Source: CAZAYY01 sp964489525
Lineage (GTDB): Bacteria; Chloroflexota; Anaerolineae; Anaerolineales; JABWBV01
Assembly: GCA_964489525.1 (NCBI GenBank)
Contig: CAZAYY010000029.1
Coordinates: 1 to 49,210, forward strand
DNA: 49,210 nucleotides
Direction of reading: 5' to 3'
The notes below the pieces were generated by a model. The model was not told the origin of the DNA. It did no database searches and was given only the letters and a program-made list of their open reading frames with translations. The position numbers were made by a program, and so were the translations under genes. Of the stretch, positions 1 through 7,501 are shown in pieces; position 1 is the first letter of the stretch, and each line of letters begins with the position of its first letter.

Positions 1-48
1 CGTATGGAGACCTGCCAAAAATTTATAATGATAGGAGACGCAGACGTC

Positions 49-321
49 ATGAGCATTACAACTGAAAAGAAAACCGAGATTATTGGCGAATATCACCGCC
101 ACGATGCGGACACCGGCTCGCCCGAAGTCCAAGTCGCCTTGCTGAGCACCCGCATTTCGCAGCTCACCACCCACCTGCGCAGCCATAAGCACGACGAATC
201 CTCGCGCCGCGGCCTGCTCAAACTGGTTGGCCAGCGCCGCCGATTGCTGGCTTACCTGCGCCGCAAGGACTACCAGCGCTTTATCGCCCTGGCAGACAAG
301 CTCGGCATTCGCAGAAAATAA
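49..321 (+). CDS. rpsO: 30S ribosomal protein S15
   Basis: This is the 90-residue primary 16S rRNA-binding protein of the small-subunit platform. The S15 signature is plain: an N-terminal helix, then DTGSPEVQVALL, then LRSHKHD, the basic RRGLLKLVGQRRRLLAYLRRKD, and a C-terminal IRRK. The frame is open from base 4, but the ATG at 49 gives the usual S15 length and has an AGGAGA Shine-Dalgarno at 33-38. The next gene on the strand is pnp, the conserved rpsO-pnp pairing. A strong intrinsic terminator lies between them, so read-through or a separate promoter must feed pnp. Identity is certain. Confidence 0.98.
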   Translation: MSITTEKKTEIIGEYHRHDADTGSPEVQVALLSTRISQLTTHLRSHKHDESSRRGLLKLVGQRRRLLAYLRRKDYQRFIALADKLGIRRK

Positions 322-335
322 CCGTTTTTAAACCG

Positions 336-378
336 CCCTGGGATAACCACACGGTGTTATCCCAGGGTAAATTTTTTT
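336..378 (+). terminator. Intrinsic terminator after rpsO
   Basis: A perfect 12-bp stem (336-347 with 356-367, CCCTGGGATAAC/GTTATCCCAGGG) has an 8-base loop and is followed by a T run around 372-377. It lies 15 bases after the rpsO stop and would separate rpsO from pnp transcriptionally, at least in part. Confidence 0.9.
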
Positions 379-484
379 CGCAAGACGCGTACCCGGTTGG
401 GGTATGGTAACTGGTGACAAGCTGGCGTTTGCCCACAGTTCCCAGGTCCTGACCGGGGGATCGTCCAAAAAGGAAGGTAATATT

Positions 485-2746
485 ATGAAACCCGAAGCCA
501 AAACCTACCAGGTCGAAGTTGGCGGTAAAACCGTTCATTTCGAAACTGGCAAACTTGCCGGCCAGGCCGGCGGCGCCATGACTGTGCGCACTGGCGATGC
601 CATGATCTTCGCAGCGGCCACCATCAGCCGCCAGATCCGCCAGGGCATTGACTTTTTCCCGCTCAGCGTGGATTACGAAGAACGAATGTATGCTGGCGGA
701 CGCATTCCTGGCGGTTTCTTCCGCCGTGAAGGCCGCCCCTCCGAAGAAGCCATTCTCACCTCGCGGTTGGTAGACCGGCCGCTGCGCCCGCTTTTCCCCA
801 AAGACATGCGCAACGATGTCCAGGTACTGCTCTACGCGTTTTCAGCCGATGGCACCAACCCGCTGGACATTCTGGGCATCAACGCCGCCTCGGCTGCGCT
901 GATGATCTCCGATGCCCCCTGGAACGGCCCTGTTAGCGCTGTGCGGGTTGGCCTGATTGATGGCGAGTTCGTTATCAACCCCACCTTCGACGAAATGGAC
1001 CGCTCCACCCTGGATCTGCGCATCGCAGGCACCCGCGACGCCATCCTGATGGTCGAATGCGGCGCTGCCGAAATTCCCGAAGATGTCATGGTTCAGGCGC
1101 TCGAACTCGGTCACAAAGCCATGCAGCCCCTGATTGATATCCAACTGCAAATGGCCGTTGAAATTGGCAAAGAAAAAATCGAATACACTTCATTCAAAGT
1201 CAATGATGAATTGAAAGCCAGTGTCTACGGCATGGCCGCGCCCCGTTTGCACGAACACTTCAGCAACAAACTGACCAAAGCCGAAATGTACGCCGGGGTG
1301 GACCTGATCAAAGCCGAAGTGCTCGCCGCCATGGTCACCGGTGAAGAAGGCAGCCCTGCGGAAGCCGATGTGGCCAGCGCGTTCGATTCCGCCTACAAAA
1401 ATGTGGTGCGCCAGCGCATTCTCGAAATGGGCATCCGCCCTGATGGCCGCAACACTACCGAAATTCGCCCCATCTGGTGCGAGGTTGGCTACAGCCCGCG
1501 GGCCCATGGCTCAGGCCTGTTCACCCGTGGCGAAACCCAAATCCTCACCCTGGCCACCCTGGGAACCCCCAAAGAAGCCCAGGAAATGGACAACCTGACC
1601 CCAACCGAGCGCAAACGCTACATGCACCACTACAACTTCCCGCCCTTCTCTACGGGCGAGGTGCGACCGCTGCGCGGCTCTTCCCGCCGCGAAATTGGGC
1701 ATGGCGCCCTGGCCGAACGGGCCTTAGTTCCGGTGATTCCGCCCGAAGCGGAATTTCCCTACACCCTGCGGCTGGTTTCTGAAGCCCTGTCTTCCAATGG
1801 CTCCACCTCCATGGGATCGGTGTGCGGCTCCACCCTGGCGCTGATGGATGCCGGTGTGCCGATCAAAGCCCCGGTTTCCGGCATTGCCATGGGCCTGATC
1901 AAAGAAGGCGACTCCTACGCCATCCTCTCCGACATCCAGGGCATCGAAGACCACCTGGGCGATATGGATTTCAAAGTGGCCGGAACCGACAAAGGCATCA
2001 CCGCCCTGCAAATGGACATCAAAATTGCCGGCCTGACTGCTGAAATCATGTCCCAGGCGCTGTCCCAGGCCCGGCTTGGCCGCAAACACATCCTGGACAA
2101 AATGCTCGAAGTCATGCCTGCCCCGGCTCCCGACCTCAAGCCATTTGCGCCACGCATCACCACCATCAAGATTCCTGTGGAAAAAATCGGTGCGGTGATT
2201 GGCCCCGGCGGCAAGATGATCCGCAGCATCCAGGAAGACACCGGCGCAAAAATTGACATCGGCGAAGACGGCACTGTGTTCATTGCCACCGCTGACGGTG
2301 AAGCCGCCCGCGCAGCCCGCGAACGGATTGAATCTCTGGTGGAAGTGCCCCAACTCGGGCGCATCTACACCGGTGTGGTCAAGCGCGTCGAAAGCTTCGG
2401 CGCATTCGTTGAAATTATGCCCGGCCAGGAAGGCATGGTGCACATCTCCCAGCTCGACAGCACCCGCGTCGAACGCGTGGAAGATATCTGCTCCCTTGGC
2501 GATGAAATCACCGTCATGGTGACCAACATTGACCCGGACGGCAAAATTCGCCTCTCCCGCCAGGCTGTTTTGGAAGGCTGGACCATCGAAGAAGCCATGT
2601 CGCGCGACAGCGGCGGCCGCAAAGGCGGCGGAGATCGCGGCGGGCGCGGCGGTGACCGGGGTGGCGATCGCGGCGGAGACCGGCGCGGCGGTGGCGACCG
2701 TGGCGGCGGCGGCGGTTGGAACCGCGATCGCGGCGGCCGGCGCTAA
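485..2746 (+). CDS. pnp: Polyribonucleotide nucleotidyltransferase (PNPase)
   Basis: This is a phosphorolytic 3'-5' exoribonuclease and RNA 3' polymerase that works in mRNA turnover as a trimer. The 753-residue product has the full family order: RNase PH domain 1, an alpha-helical linker, and RNase PH domain 2 (SNGSTSMGSVCGSTLALMD, GDMDFKVAGTDKGITALQMD). Next come a KH domain with its GPGG loop near residue 573, an S1 domain at about 623-695 (GRIYTGVVKRVESFGAFVE), and a glycine/arginine-rich tail from about 705. I prefer the ATG at 485 because AGGAAGG lies at 471-477 and the protein then begins with the normal PNPase N-terminus. The frame is open back to 404. The tail of repeated DRGG/RGG units is unusual and probably binds RNA. 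Confidence 0.97.
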   Translation: MKPEAKTYQVEVGGKTVHFETGKLAGQAGGAMTVRTGDAMIFAAATISRQIRQGIDFFPLSVDYEERMYAGGRIPGGFFRREGRPSEEAILTSRLVDRPLRPLFPKDMRNDVQVLLYAFSADGTNPLDILGINAASAALMISDAPWNGPVSAVRVGLIDGEFVINPTFDEMDRSTLDLRIAGTRDAILMVECGAAEIPEDVMVQALELGHKAMQPLIDIQLQMAVEIGKEKIEYTSFKVNDELKASVYGMAAPRLHEHFSNKLTKAEMYAGVDLIKAEVLAAMVTGEEGSPAEADVASAFDSAYKNVVRQRILEMGIRPDGRNTTEIRPIWCEVGYSPRAHGSGLFTRGETQILTLATLGTPKEAQEMDNLTPTERKRYMHHYNFPPFSTGEVRPLRGSSRREIGHGALAERALVPVIPPEAEFPYTLRLVSEALSSNGSTSMGSVCGSTLALMDAGVPIKAPVSGIAMGLIKEGDSYAILSDIQGIEDHLGDMDFKVAGTDKGITALQMDIKIAGLTAEIMSQALSQARLGRKHILDKMLEVMPAPAPDLKPFAPRITTIKIPVEKIGAVIGPGGKMIRSIQEDTGAKIDIGEDGTVFIATADGEAARAARERIESLVEVPQLGRIYTGVVKRVESFGAFVEIMPGQEGMVHISQLDSTRVERVEDICSLGDEITVMVTNIDPDGKIRLSRQAVLEGWTIEEAMSRDSGGRKGGGDRGGRGGDRGGDRGGDRRGGGDRGGGGGWNRDRGGRR

Positions 2747-2764
2747 CCCAGATCCTACAAACCC

Positions 2765-2800
2765 ACAGCCCCCAACCAACCAGTTGGGGGCTGTTTTTTT
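2765..2800 (+). terminator. Intrinsic terminator after pnp
   Basis: A perfect 12-bp stem (2765-2776 with 2783-2794, ACAGCCCCCAAC/GTTGGGGGCTGT) has a 6-base loop and runs into seven Ts. It ends the pnp transcript 18 bases after the stop codon. Confidence 0.93.
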
Positions 2801-2808
2801 CACCGCCG

Positions 2809-3307
2809 TTATTCTGCCGATAAACGATAGCGCCTCAGTTTTCGCGAAGGTTCGCTGGCAGTCAACCAGCCCTCCTCCACCCACCCGACCAACATATCCC
2901 TGGCCTGCCGCAGAGACAAACCCAAGGCTTGCGCTACATCCGCAGCCATGATTTCTGCCTGGCGTTCAAATAAACCATACACAATTCGCCCCCTCCGGTC
3001 TAACCGGCGCAAAAAGGCCTGTTCGCCTGGCTGGCTTAGCGGCACACGTGCACGAACTTCCCTGGCTGCCCCTTCAAATCACGCCCGGCAAAGGATTTGC
3101 CATCCAGGATAACCTGCTCGACCTCGGCCAATGTAAGACGATTTCCCTCGATCCGAGTTGAATAATGAGTCGAACGAACCCGAGCCTGCATCCGTAAAGA
3201 CTCTACCAGGCGCAATGACAAAACCGTCAGGTTTACCTCTGTTCGCGCCCGTTCGGTGGCTTATAAGCAGCGAACCATTGCGGGTGCGAATTGAAACCGG
3301 AAGGCAT
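2809..3307 (-). pseudogene. Remnant of a Fic-family (AMPylase) gene
   Basis: Three broken pieces lie in order on the minus strand. The ATG at 3307, with CAGGAG upstream, opens about 24 codons (MPSGFNSHPQWFAAYKPPNG) before a stop. A shifted frame (from about 3260 to 3036) then reads RMQARVRSTHYSTRIEGNRLTLAEVEQVILDGKSFAGRDL. This is the typical Fic N-terminal region with the inhibitory (S/T)xxxE(G/N) motif STRIEGN. A third frame (3045-2809) supplies a C-terminal winged-helix segment (MAADVAQALGLSLRQARDML). The catalytic HPFxDGNGR core is missing altogether, so this is a deletion remnant with frameshifts. Such proteins usually run to about 350-400 residues. The family assignment rests on remembered motif patterns. 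Confidence 0.72.
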
Positions 3308-3344
3308 AACGAAGATTGTACTCCTGAAAAGGCGCGGCCTTACA

Positions 3345-3387
3345 CATTAAAAAGCAACCAGATGAGCGGTTAAGCTCACCTGGTTGC
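3345..3387 (-). terminator. Intrinsic terminator of the atp operon
   Basis: Read on the minus strand, a 14-bp stem (3387-3374 with 3367-3354, one G-U wobble) with a 6-base loop runs directly into TTTTTAATG. It lies 28 bases beyond the stop of the b-delta fusion and closes the ATP synthase operon. Confidence 0.9.
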
Positions 3388-3414
3388 CATTATTCCTTTG
3401 ATCGCGGAGAAAGA

Positions 3415-4149
3415 CTAGCGCAGGCTGCCCTTGAGGGCTTCAAGTTTGCCGGAAACGGAACCGTCTAACACCTTGTCACCCACCCGGATGACCAGGCCGC
3501 CGAGGATGGAAGAATCCACTTTGAAGGTGACATCCTTCGCCCCGACTTTGGCGAGCACATCTTTCTGAACAGCACTCTTCTCGGCATCGGTCAGGGGCAA
3601 AGCACTGGTGACTTCAGCAGAAGCGCCAGCAAGGGCTGCATCTTCCAAAACCACAACTTTACCGGCTTTAACACCAGAGAAAAATTCATCAATCAGGGCA
3701 TGCTGGCGCTTTTCATCCAATGCGTCGCCCACCAGTTTTTGGGCAGCCGCGATGGAGAGGGCAGCAACATCCTTGCGCAGACCGCTGAGAATGCTGGCGC
3801 GTTCCTGTTCCAGGCCAGCGCGGGCACTTTCGCGAATTTTGGCGGCTTCTGCTTCGGCTGCAGCGCGCAGGTCTTTGGCAACGCCCTCAGCGCGCTGAGC
3901 GGCATCGCGTACGATCTGGGCAGCTTCTTCCTGGGCGGCGCTCATGATTTTGCGGGCGTCTGCTTCGGCGTTTTTGCGGGCGTCTGCAGCTTCTTGTGCA
4001 TCTTCCATGCTTTTCGCGATGGTGGCCCGGCGGTTTTCAATCATGTTCGCAATTGGGTTGAACACCCAGGCGCGCAGCACCAGGAACATGATTAAGAAGC
4101 TAAAAAATTGTACTGCTACATAGCCTAAACTAATACCAATTGCTTCCAA
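3415..4149 (-). CDS. atpF: ATP synthase b subunit fused to C-terminal half of delta subunit
   Basis: This is the peripheral stalk of F1Fo ATP synthase. Residues 1-160 are a normal b subunit: a membrane helix at about 8-28, NPIANMIENRRATI, a long Ala/Glu/Lys-rich coiled coil, and the usual end KLVGDALDEKRQHALIDEF. Residues 160-244 (DNA 3672-3415) match the C-terminal part of the delta subunit: VTSALPLTDAEK, then DSSILGGLVIRVGDKVLDGS and GKLEALKGSLR. The N-terminal helical domain of delta, which grips the alpha-subunit tips, is absent. The start is TTG with AAGGAG just upstream. A usual b subunit is about 160 residues and delta about 180, so 244 fits a fusion. No separate delta gene or F1 gene follows. 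A terminator does. Confidence 0.9.
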   Translation of the reverse strand: MEAIGISLGYVAVQFFSFLIMFLVLRAWVFNPIANMIENRRATIAKSMEDAQEAADARKNAEADARKIMSAAQEEAAQIVRDAAQRAEGVAKDLRAAAEAEAAKIRESARAGLEQERASILSGLRKDVAALSIAAAQKLVGDALDEKRQHALIDEFFSGVKAGKVVVLEDAALAGASAEVTSALPLTDAEKSAVQKDVLAKVGAKDVTFKVDSSILGGLVIRVGDKVLDGSVSGKLEALKGSLR

Positions 4150-4201
4150 GGGTACACTCCTTTACTCAAATAGCCGAGGTGATCCTGGCCAACCGGATAG
4201 A

Positions 4202-4429
4202 TTAACCAACGAACAAAATCAGGAGCGCGACCACCAGACAATAAATGGCGATGGCTTCAGCAAACGCAATGGCAAGAATCATGTTGGTCTGAATCAGGGG
4301 GGCGGCATCCGGATTGCGGGCAATACCCTGCACGGCGCCACTGCCAAGAATACCAATGCCCAAACCGGCGCCAATTGCGCCCAACATGGCGATCCCTGCG
4401 CCAATCAGCTTTGCGGCTTCTGCTTCCAT
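4202..4429 (-). CDS. atpE: ATP synthase subunit c
   Basis: This is the proteolipid that forms the rotating c-ring. The 75-residue hairpin has helix 1 (GAGIAMLGAIGAGLGIGILGSG), the polar loop RNPDA, and helix 2 with the ion-binding glutamate E58 in AFAEAIAIY. The residues expected of a sodium-binding ring (a Gln in helix 1, and Ser/Thr next to the Glu) are not there, so proton coupling is likely. The ATG at 4429 has GGAGGT upstream. It sits between atpB and the b-delta gene, in standard Fo order. Confidence 0.97.
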   Translation of the reverse strand: MEAEAAKLIGAGIAMLGAIGAGLGIGILGSGAVQGIARNPDAAPLIQTNMILAIAFAEAIAIYCLVVALLILFVG

Positions 4430-4503
4430 AAGAACGTACCTCCGTAAATAAAATAATTTTAAAGGTTAGATTTATCGGGCGATCAGGCCCTGCCAATCAC
4501 ATT

Positions 4504-5511
4504 TTAGTGGTGTCCGTGTTCCTCATCGCCATGACCATGGCCAATCGTAGCCAGGGACATGAAGACCATGGTCAACATACCGAACACAAACGCCTGGATG
4601 AGACCGACGAACAGTTCCAACAAGAAGAAAGGCGATTGTGCAAACACCGGGACCAGCGAACCAATCACGAACAAGATGATGGCGCCAGCGAACATGTTGC
4701 CAAAAAGACGGAAGGTAAACGAGATGATTTTGGAGATTTCACCGACGATTTCGAGCAAGCCGACGACAATGTCAATCAGGCCCATGATGAAATCGAGCGG
4801 GTTGCCAAAACCAGGCTTCTTAAGCGACTTGCGGAAAGTAGCCGTGTTCCAGAATTTGGAGAAATACCCTGCACCGAGCGAACGGATACCAATCACCTGA
4901 ACACCAATTACCGCAAATAGGGCAATCGCCAGGGTGAAATTCAGGTCCGTAGCAGCCACACGCAGGAAGGGGTAAATGGCATGGGCGCAGTCAGCATCTG
5001 CATCGCCATTGATCAGAAAGGCAAACGGGCCGGTTTCCACGTAGTGGCAGTGGCTGGCATGCTCACCCAGCTTTTCGGGCTTATACAGGCCAATCGATTC
5101 CATGCCCGGAACCAGGCCCATCCAGTTCGAAATCAACACCACGGTAAAAATCGTACCAAAAACCGGGAAAATGGTTTTGGTCCATTTTCCTGCAGATCCT
5201 TCGGTCAAGCCATACAGGGCTTCATAAATAAAAGCAAAAAAACCGCCGACACCGGTCAAAACGGTTTTTCCACTGTTGATCTGCCGTCGAATGCTCAAGG
5301 CAATCAAAAATATAATGAGGTAAGTCAGCGCGGCCGCCGTCATGGTATTGAGAATTGAAAAGTTCTCGGTAATATCAATCAGCGGTTCAGCCTTTAACGC
5401 AATAAATGGGCGAATTGCCTGTAAATCTGTTTGGGTAAACAGCACAATCGCCGCTGCAATTACAGCTAAAAAGTAATAACGATAAATTGGTTTTCTCGTC
5501 TTCGCTTCCAA
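4504..5511 (-). CDS. atpB: ATP synthase subunit a
   Basis: This is the stator channel subunit of Fo. The hallmark SFTFRLFGNMFAGAIILFVIGSL carries the essential arginine, followed by the last two membrane helices (FFLLELFVGLIQAFVFGMLTMVFMSLA). At 335 residues it is longer than the usual 240-280. The extra length comes from an N-terminal extension and a roughly 45-residue insert between GLVPGMES and ATDLNFTLA. The insert contains H, C and acidic residues (EHASHCHYVETGP, DADADCAHA). The C-terminus is also His-rich (GHGHGDEEHGHH). The start is TTG at 5511, preceded by AGGAGG inside the end of the upstream gene, only 4 bases away, so translation is probably coupled. Confidence 0.96.
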   Translation of the reverse strand: MEAKTRKPIYRYYFLAVIAAAIVLFTQTDLQAIRPFIALKAEPLIDITENFSILNTMTAAALTYLIIFLIALSIRRQINSGKTVLTGVGGFFAFIYEALYGLTEGSAGKWTKTIFPVFGTIFTVVLISNWMGLVPGMESIGLYKPEKLGEHASHCHYVETGPFAFLINGDADADCAHAIYPFLRVAATDLNFTLAIALFAVIGVQVIGIRSLGAGYFSKFWNTATFRKSLKKPGFGNPLDFIMGLIDIVVGLLEIVGEISKIISFTFRLFGNMFAGAIILFVIGSLVPVFAQSPFFLLELFVGLIQAFVFGMLTMVFMSLATIGHGHGDEEHGHH

Positions 5512-5515
5512 GGCA

Positions 5516-5803
5516 CTAGTCCTCCTGAGATGAGTTTTCTTTATCTAACGGCTTCATTTTTGCCGTTGCTTTGCGCACAATCCAGAACATGCCAAACACC
5601 GTGAATGGCACACTCACAATTAACAAACCCGCGGTAAACGCCGGGCGGGTGCCAAAATGGTTGTCTAACCACAGCCCGGCAAACAGGGCGATAAAAATCA
5701 CCAACAGCGTCAGGAAACCTACCTGGCTGATCACCGCTGCAATGGTCATGTTGAGCATATACTGCGGGTTCTTTTTGGGGTCCGTATTACCTGGTTGCTG
5801 CAT
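5516..5803 (-). CDS. AtpZ/AtpI-type small membrane protein of the ATP synthase operon
   Basis: This 95-residue protein has two membrane helices: about 20-45 (AAVISQVGFLTLLVIFIALFA) and 55-77 (FTAGLLIVSVPFTVFGMFWIVR). The linking segment GLWLDNHFGTRP is the pattern of the AtpZ/AtpI family, which precedes atpB in many operons and is implicated in c-ring assembly or magnesium/calcium handling. It is first in the Fo operon here and is followed after 4 bases by atpB. Charged tails flank the helices. AtpI versus AtpZ cannot be settled by eye. Confidence 0.85.
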   Translation of the reverse strand: MQQPGNTDPKKNPQYMLNMTIAAVISQVGFLTLLVIFIALFAGLWLDNHFGTRPAFTAGLLIVSVPFTVFGMFWIVRKATAKMKPLDKENSSQED

Positions 5804-5879
5804 GATTAGAAGATTTTATCACAAATCCGAGCTGGTTTTAAAGGTTCAAAACGACCGCATCCACTGACCAGGGTTCATT

Positions 5880-5911
5880 GTGAGACCTTCCTCGCCACAG
5901 GAAGGTCTCAC
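5880..5911. repeat. Perfect 13-bp inverted repeat between nuo and atp operons
   Basis: GTGAGACCTTCCT (5880-5892) and AGGAAGGTCTCAC (5899-5911) form a perfect hairpin with a 6-base loop. No T run follows on either strand, so it is not a textbook intrinsic terminator. The 249-base gap between nuoN and atpZ/I holds nothing else that I recognise. Confidence 0.8.
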
Positions 5912-6052
5912 GAATTGTTGCCAGGAATAATTCCAAACACGCCCTGGAATGCACTTTTTTGTTCAATTTACCGGGTTGCAATGTGGTTCCCAATGTTGGA
6001 GAATTGTATCACAAACCGGGGATACGTCAACGTCAATTGGCCCTCAAAACAA

Positions 6053-7498
6053 CTAAAAAATCGCCCGGGCGGCCATTTCGGCAAAGCCCCACCACGGCGC
6101 AAACAGGGTGCCCACCAACAAAATACCCAGGGAAAGCAAGCCCAGGGCCAGCGATTCGCCGCGGGCCAATGGGATGGGCAGGTGGTCGTTTTCAGCGCGG
6201 TAGAGGTAAATGACTTTCAGGACAATCAGGTAGTAGTACAGGCCCACAATGGCGTTCAACACACCCACCACTGCCAGCCAAACAAGCTGTGACTCAACCG
6301 CCGCCGCAAAAACGAAGACCTTGGTCACAAACCCCGCCAGGGGGGGCATGCCCGCCAGGGAGAGGAAGGCCAGCAGCATCACCAGCGAAAGCCCCAGGGA
6401 ACGGCGGCTCAGGCCAGCATAGGCACTGATTTCATCTGACCCCACCGCTCTGCTGACGATATTGATGGCACCAAAGGCGGCCAGGTTGGTCACCAGGTAG
6501 GCAATCAGGTAGAACACGGCGCTTTTTGCACCCATCTCTGAAGCAGCCACCACACCAATCAGGGCGTAGCCAGCGTGGGCGATGGAGGAATAAGCCAACA
6601 GGCGTTTGATATTGTTTTGCGCTAATGCCAGGGTGTTGCCCACGGTCATGGTCAACACGGACAGGGCCGCCAGCAGCGGGACCCACTGCACGCCCTGTGT
6701 TGGAAACACCACCACCAGGAAGCGCAGTAAAACTGCAAAACCAGCTGCTTTAGAAGCCGTTGAGAGGAAGCCGGCCACCGGGGTGGGCGCACCTTCGTAC
6801 ACATCGGGTGCCCAAAAATGCAGCGGGTAAACCGAAATTTTGAAGCTAAACCCAACCAAAACCAGCAGCAAGGCCACGGTTACGCCCAGCGAAAAATCAG
6901 AGCTCACCAGCCGGTTGGCCAGGGCGTAGATATCGGTCTGGCCCGTGAACCCGTACAACAGGCTGAAGCCATACAGGGTGATGGCCGAAGTGGCTGCGCC
7001 GAACAGCAGGTACTTGAAACCCGCTTCAACCGATTTGTCATCGCGCTTCAGGAAGCCAGCCAGGACATACATCGGAATGGAGGTGGTTTCAATGGCCAGG
7101 AAGAGCATTACCAAATTGCCAGCACTGGCCATCAGGCCCATGCCCATTGTCGAGGCAATCATCAGTGGGTAGAACTCGCCTTTGCGATACAGGTTTTCGG
7201 AGTTCATCACAAACAGCGCAGTGATGGCCGCCCCAAACATGGCCACCAGCTTGAACACAAAGCCCAGCCAGTCATGCCGGAGCATTCCACCCCAAATCGG
7301 GACGGACGTATCGCCAGGCCGTGCCCACAGCAGGCTGACTACAATCACAACCAACAGGCCGCCAAAAGTCAGCCAGCCCAGGCTGCGGCGTTTTTCTTCG
7401 GCCAGCGCCAGGTCAACTGCCAGGACAACCGAGCCAAGCACCAGCAGTAAAATTTCTGGCAAGAGCGCCAGGATCATAGAAGTTTCGATGCTGCCCAT
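6053..7498 (-). CDS. nuoN: NADH-quinone oxidoreductase subunit N
   Basis: This is an antiporter-like proton-pumping subunit of the complex I membrane arm, 481 residues with about 14 membrane helices. Family marks include the conserved FKISVYPLHFWAPDVYEGAPTP and a lysine-bearing helix in STASKAAGFAVLLRF, with IKRLLAYSSIAHAGYALIG and GMPPLAGFVTKVFVFAAAV further on. It is last in the operon, starting 3 bases after the divergent nuoM with its GGAGGTG site just before that gene's stop. Length and motifs are normal for NuoN. Confidence 0.96.
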   Translation of the reverse strand: MGSIETSMILALLPEILLLVLGSVVLAVDLALAEEKRRSLGWLTFGGLLVVIVVSLLWARPGDTSVPIWGGMLRHDWLGFVFKLVAMFGAAITALFVMNSENLYRKGEFYPLMIASTMGMGLMASAGNLVMLFLAIETTSIPMYVLAGFLKRDDKSVEAGFKYLLFGAATSAITLYGFSLLYGFTGQTDIYALANRLVSSDFSLGVTVALLLVLVGFSFKISVYPLHFWAPDVYEGAPTPVAGFLSTASKAAGFAVLLRFLVVVFPTQGVQWVPLLAALSVLTMTVGNTLALAQNNIKRLLAYSSIAHAGYALIGVVAASEMGAKSAVFYLIAYLVTNLAAFGAINIVSRAVGSDEISAYAGLSRRSLGLSLVMLLAFLSLAGMPPLAGFVTKVFVFAAAVESQLVWLAVVGVLNAIVGLYYYLIVLKVIYLYRAENDHLPIPLARGESLALGLLSLGILLVGTLFAPWWGFAEMAARAIF

Positions 7499-7501
7499 AG
7501 A

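Noticed and set aside
1724..2884. Long open frame (386 codons) on the minus strand opposite pnp
   Set aside because: It lies entirely over the conserved pnp sequence, its composition (Ala/His/Asp/Phe runs) is that of an antisense frame, and no family motif appears.
4202..4429. Sodium-type ATP synthase c-ring
   Set aside because: The Gln and Ser/Thr ligands expected around the carboxylate are absent. Only the glutamate E58 is present.
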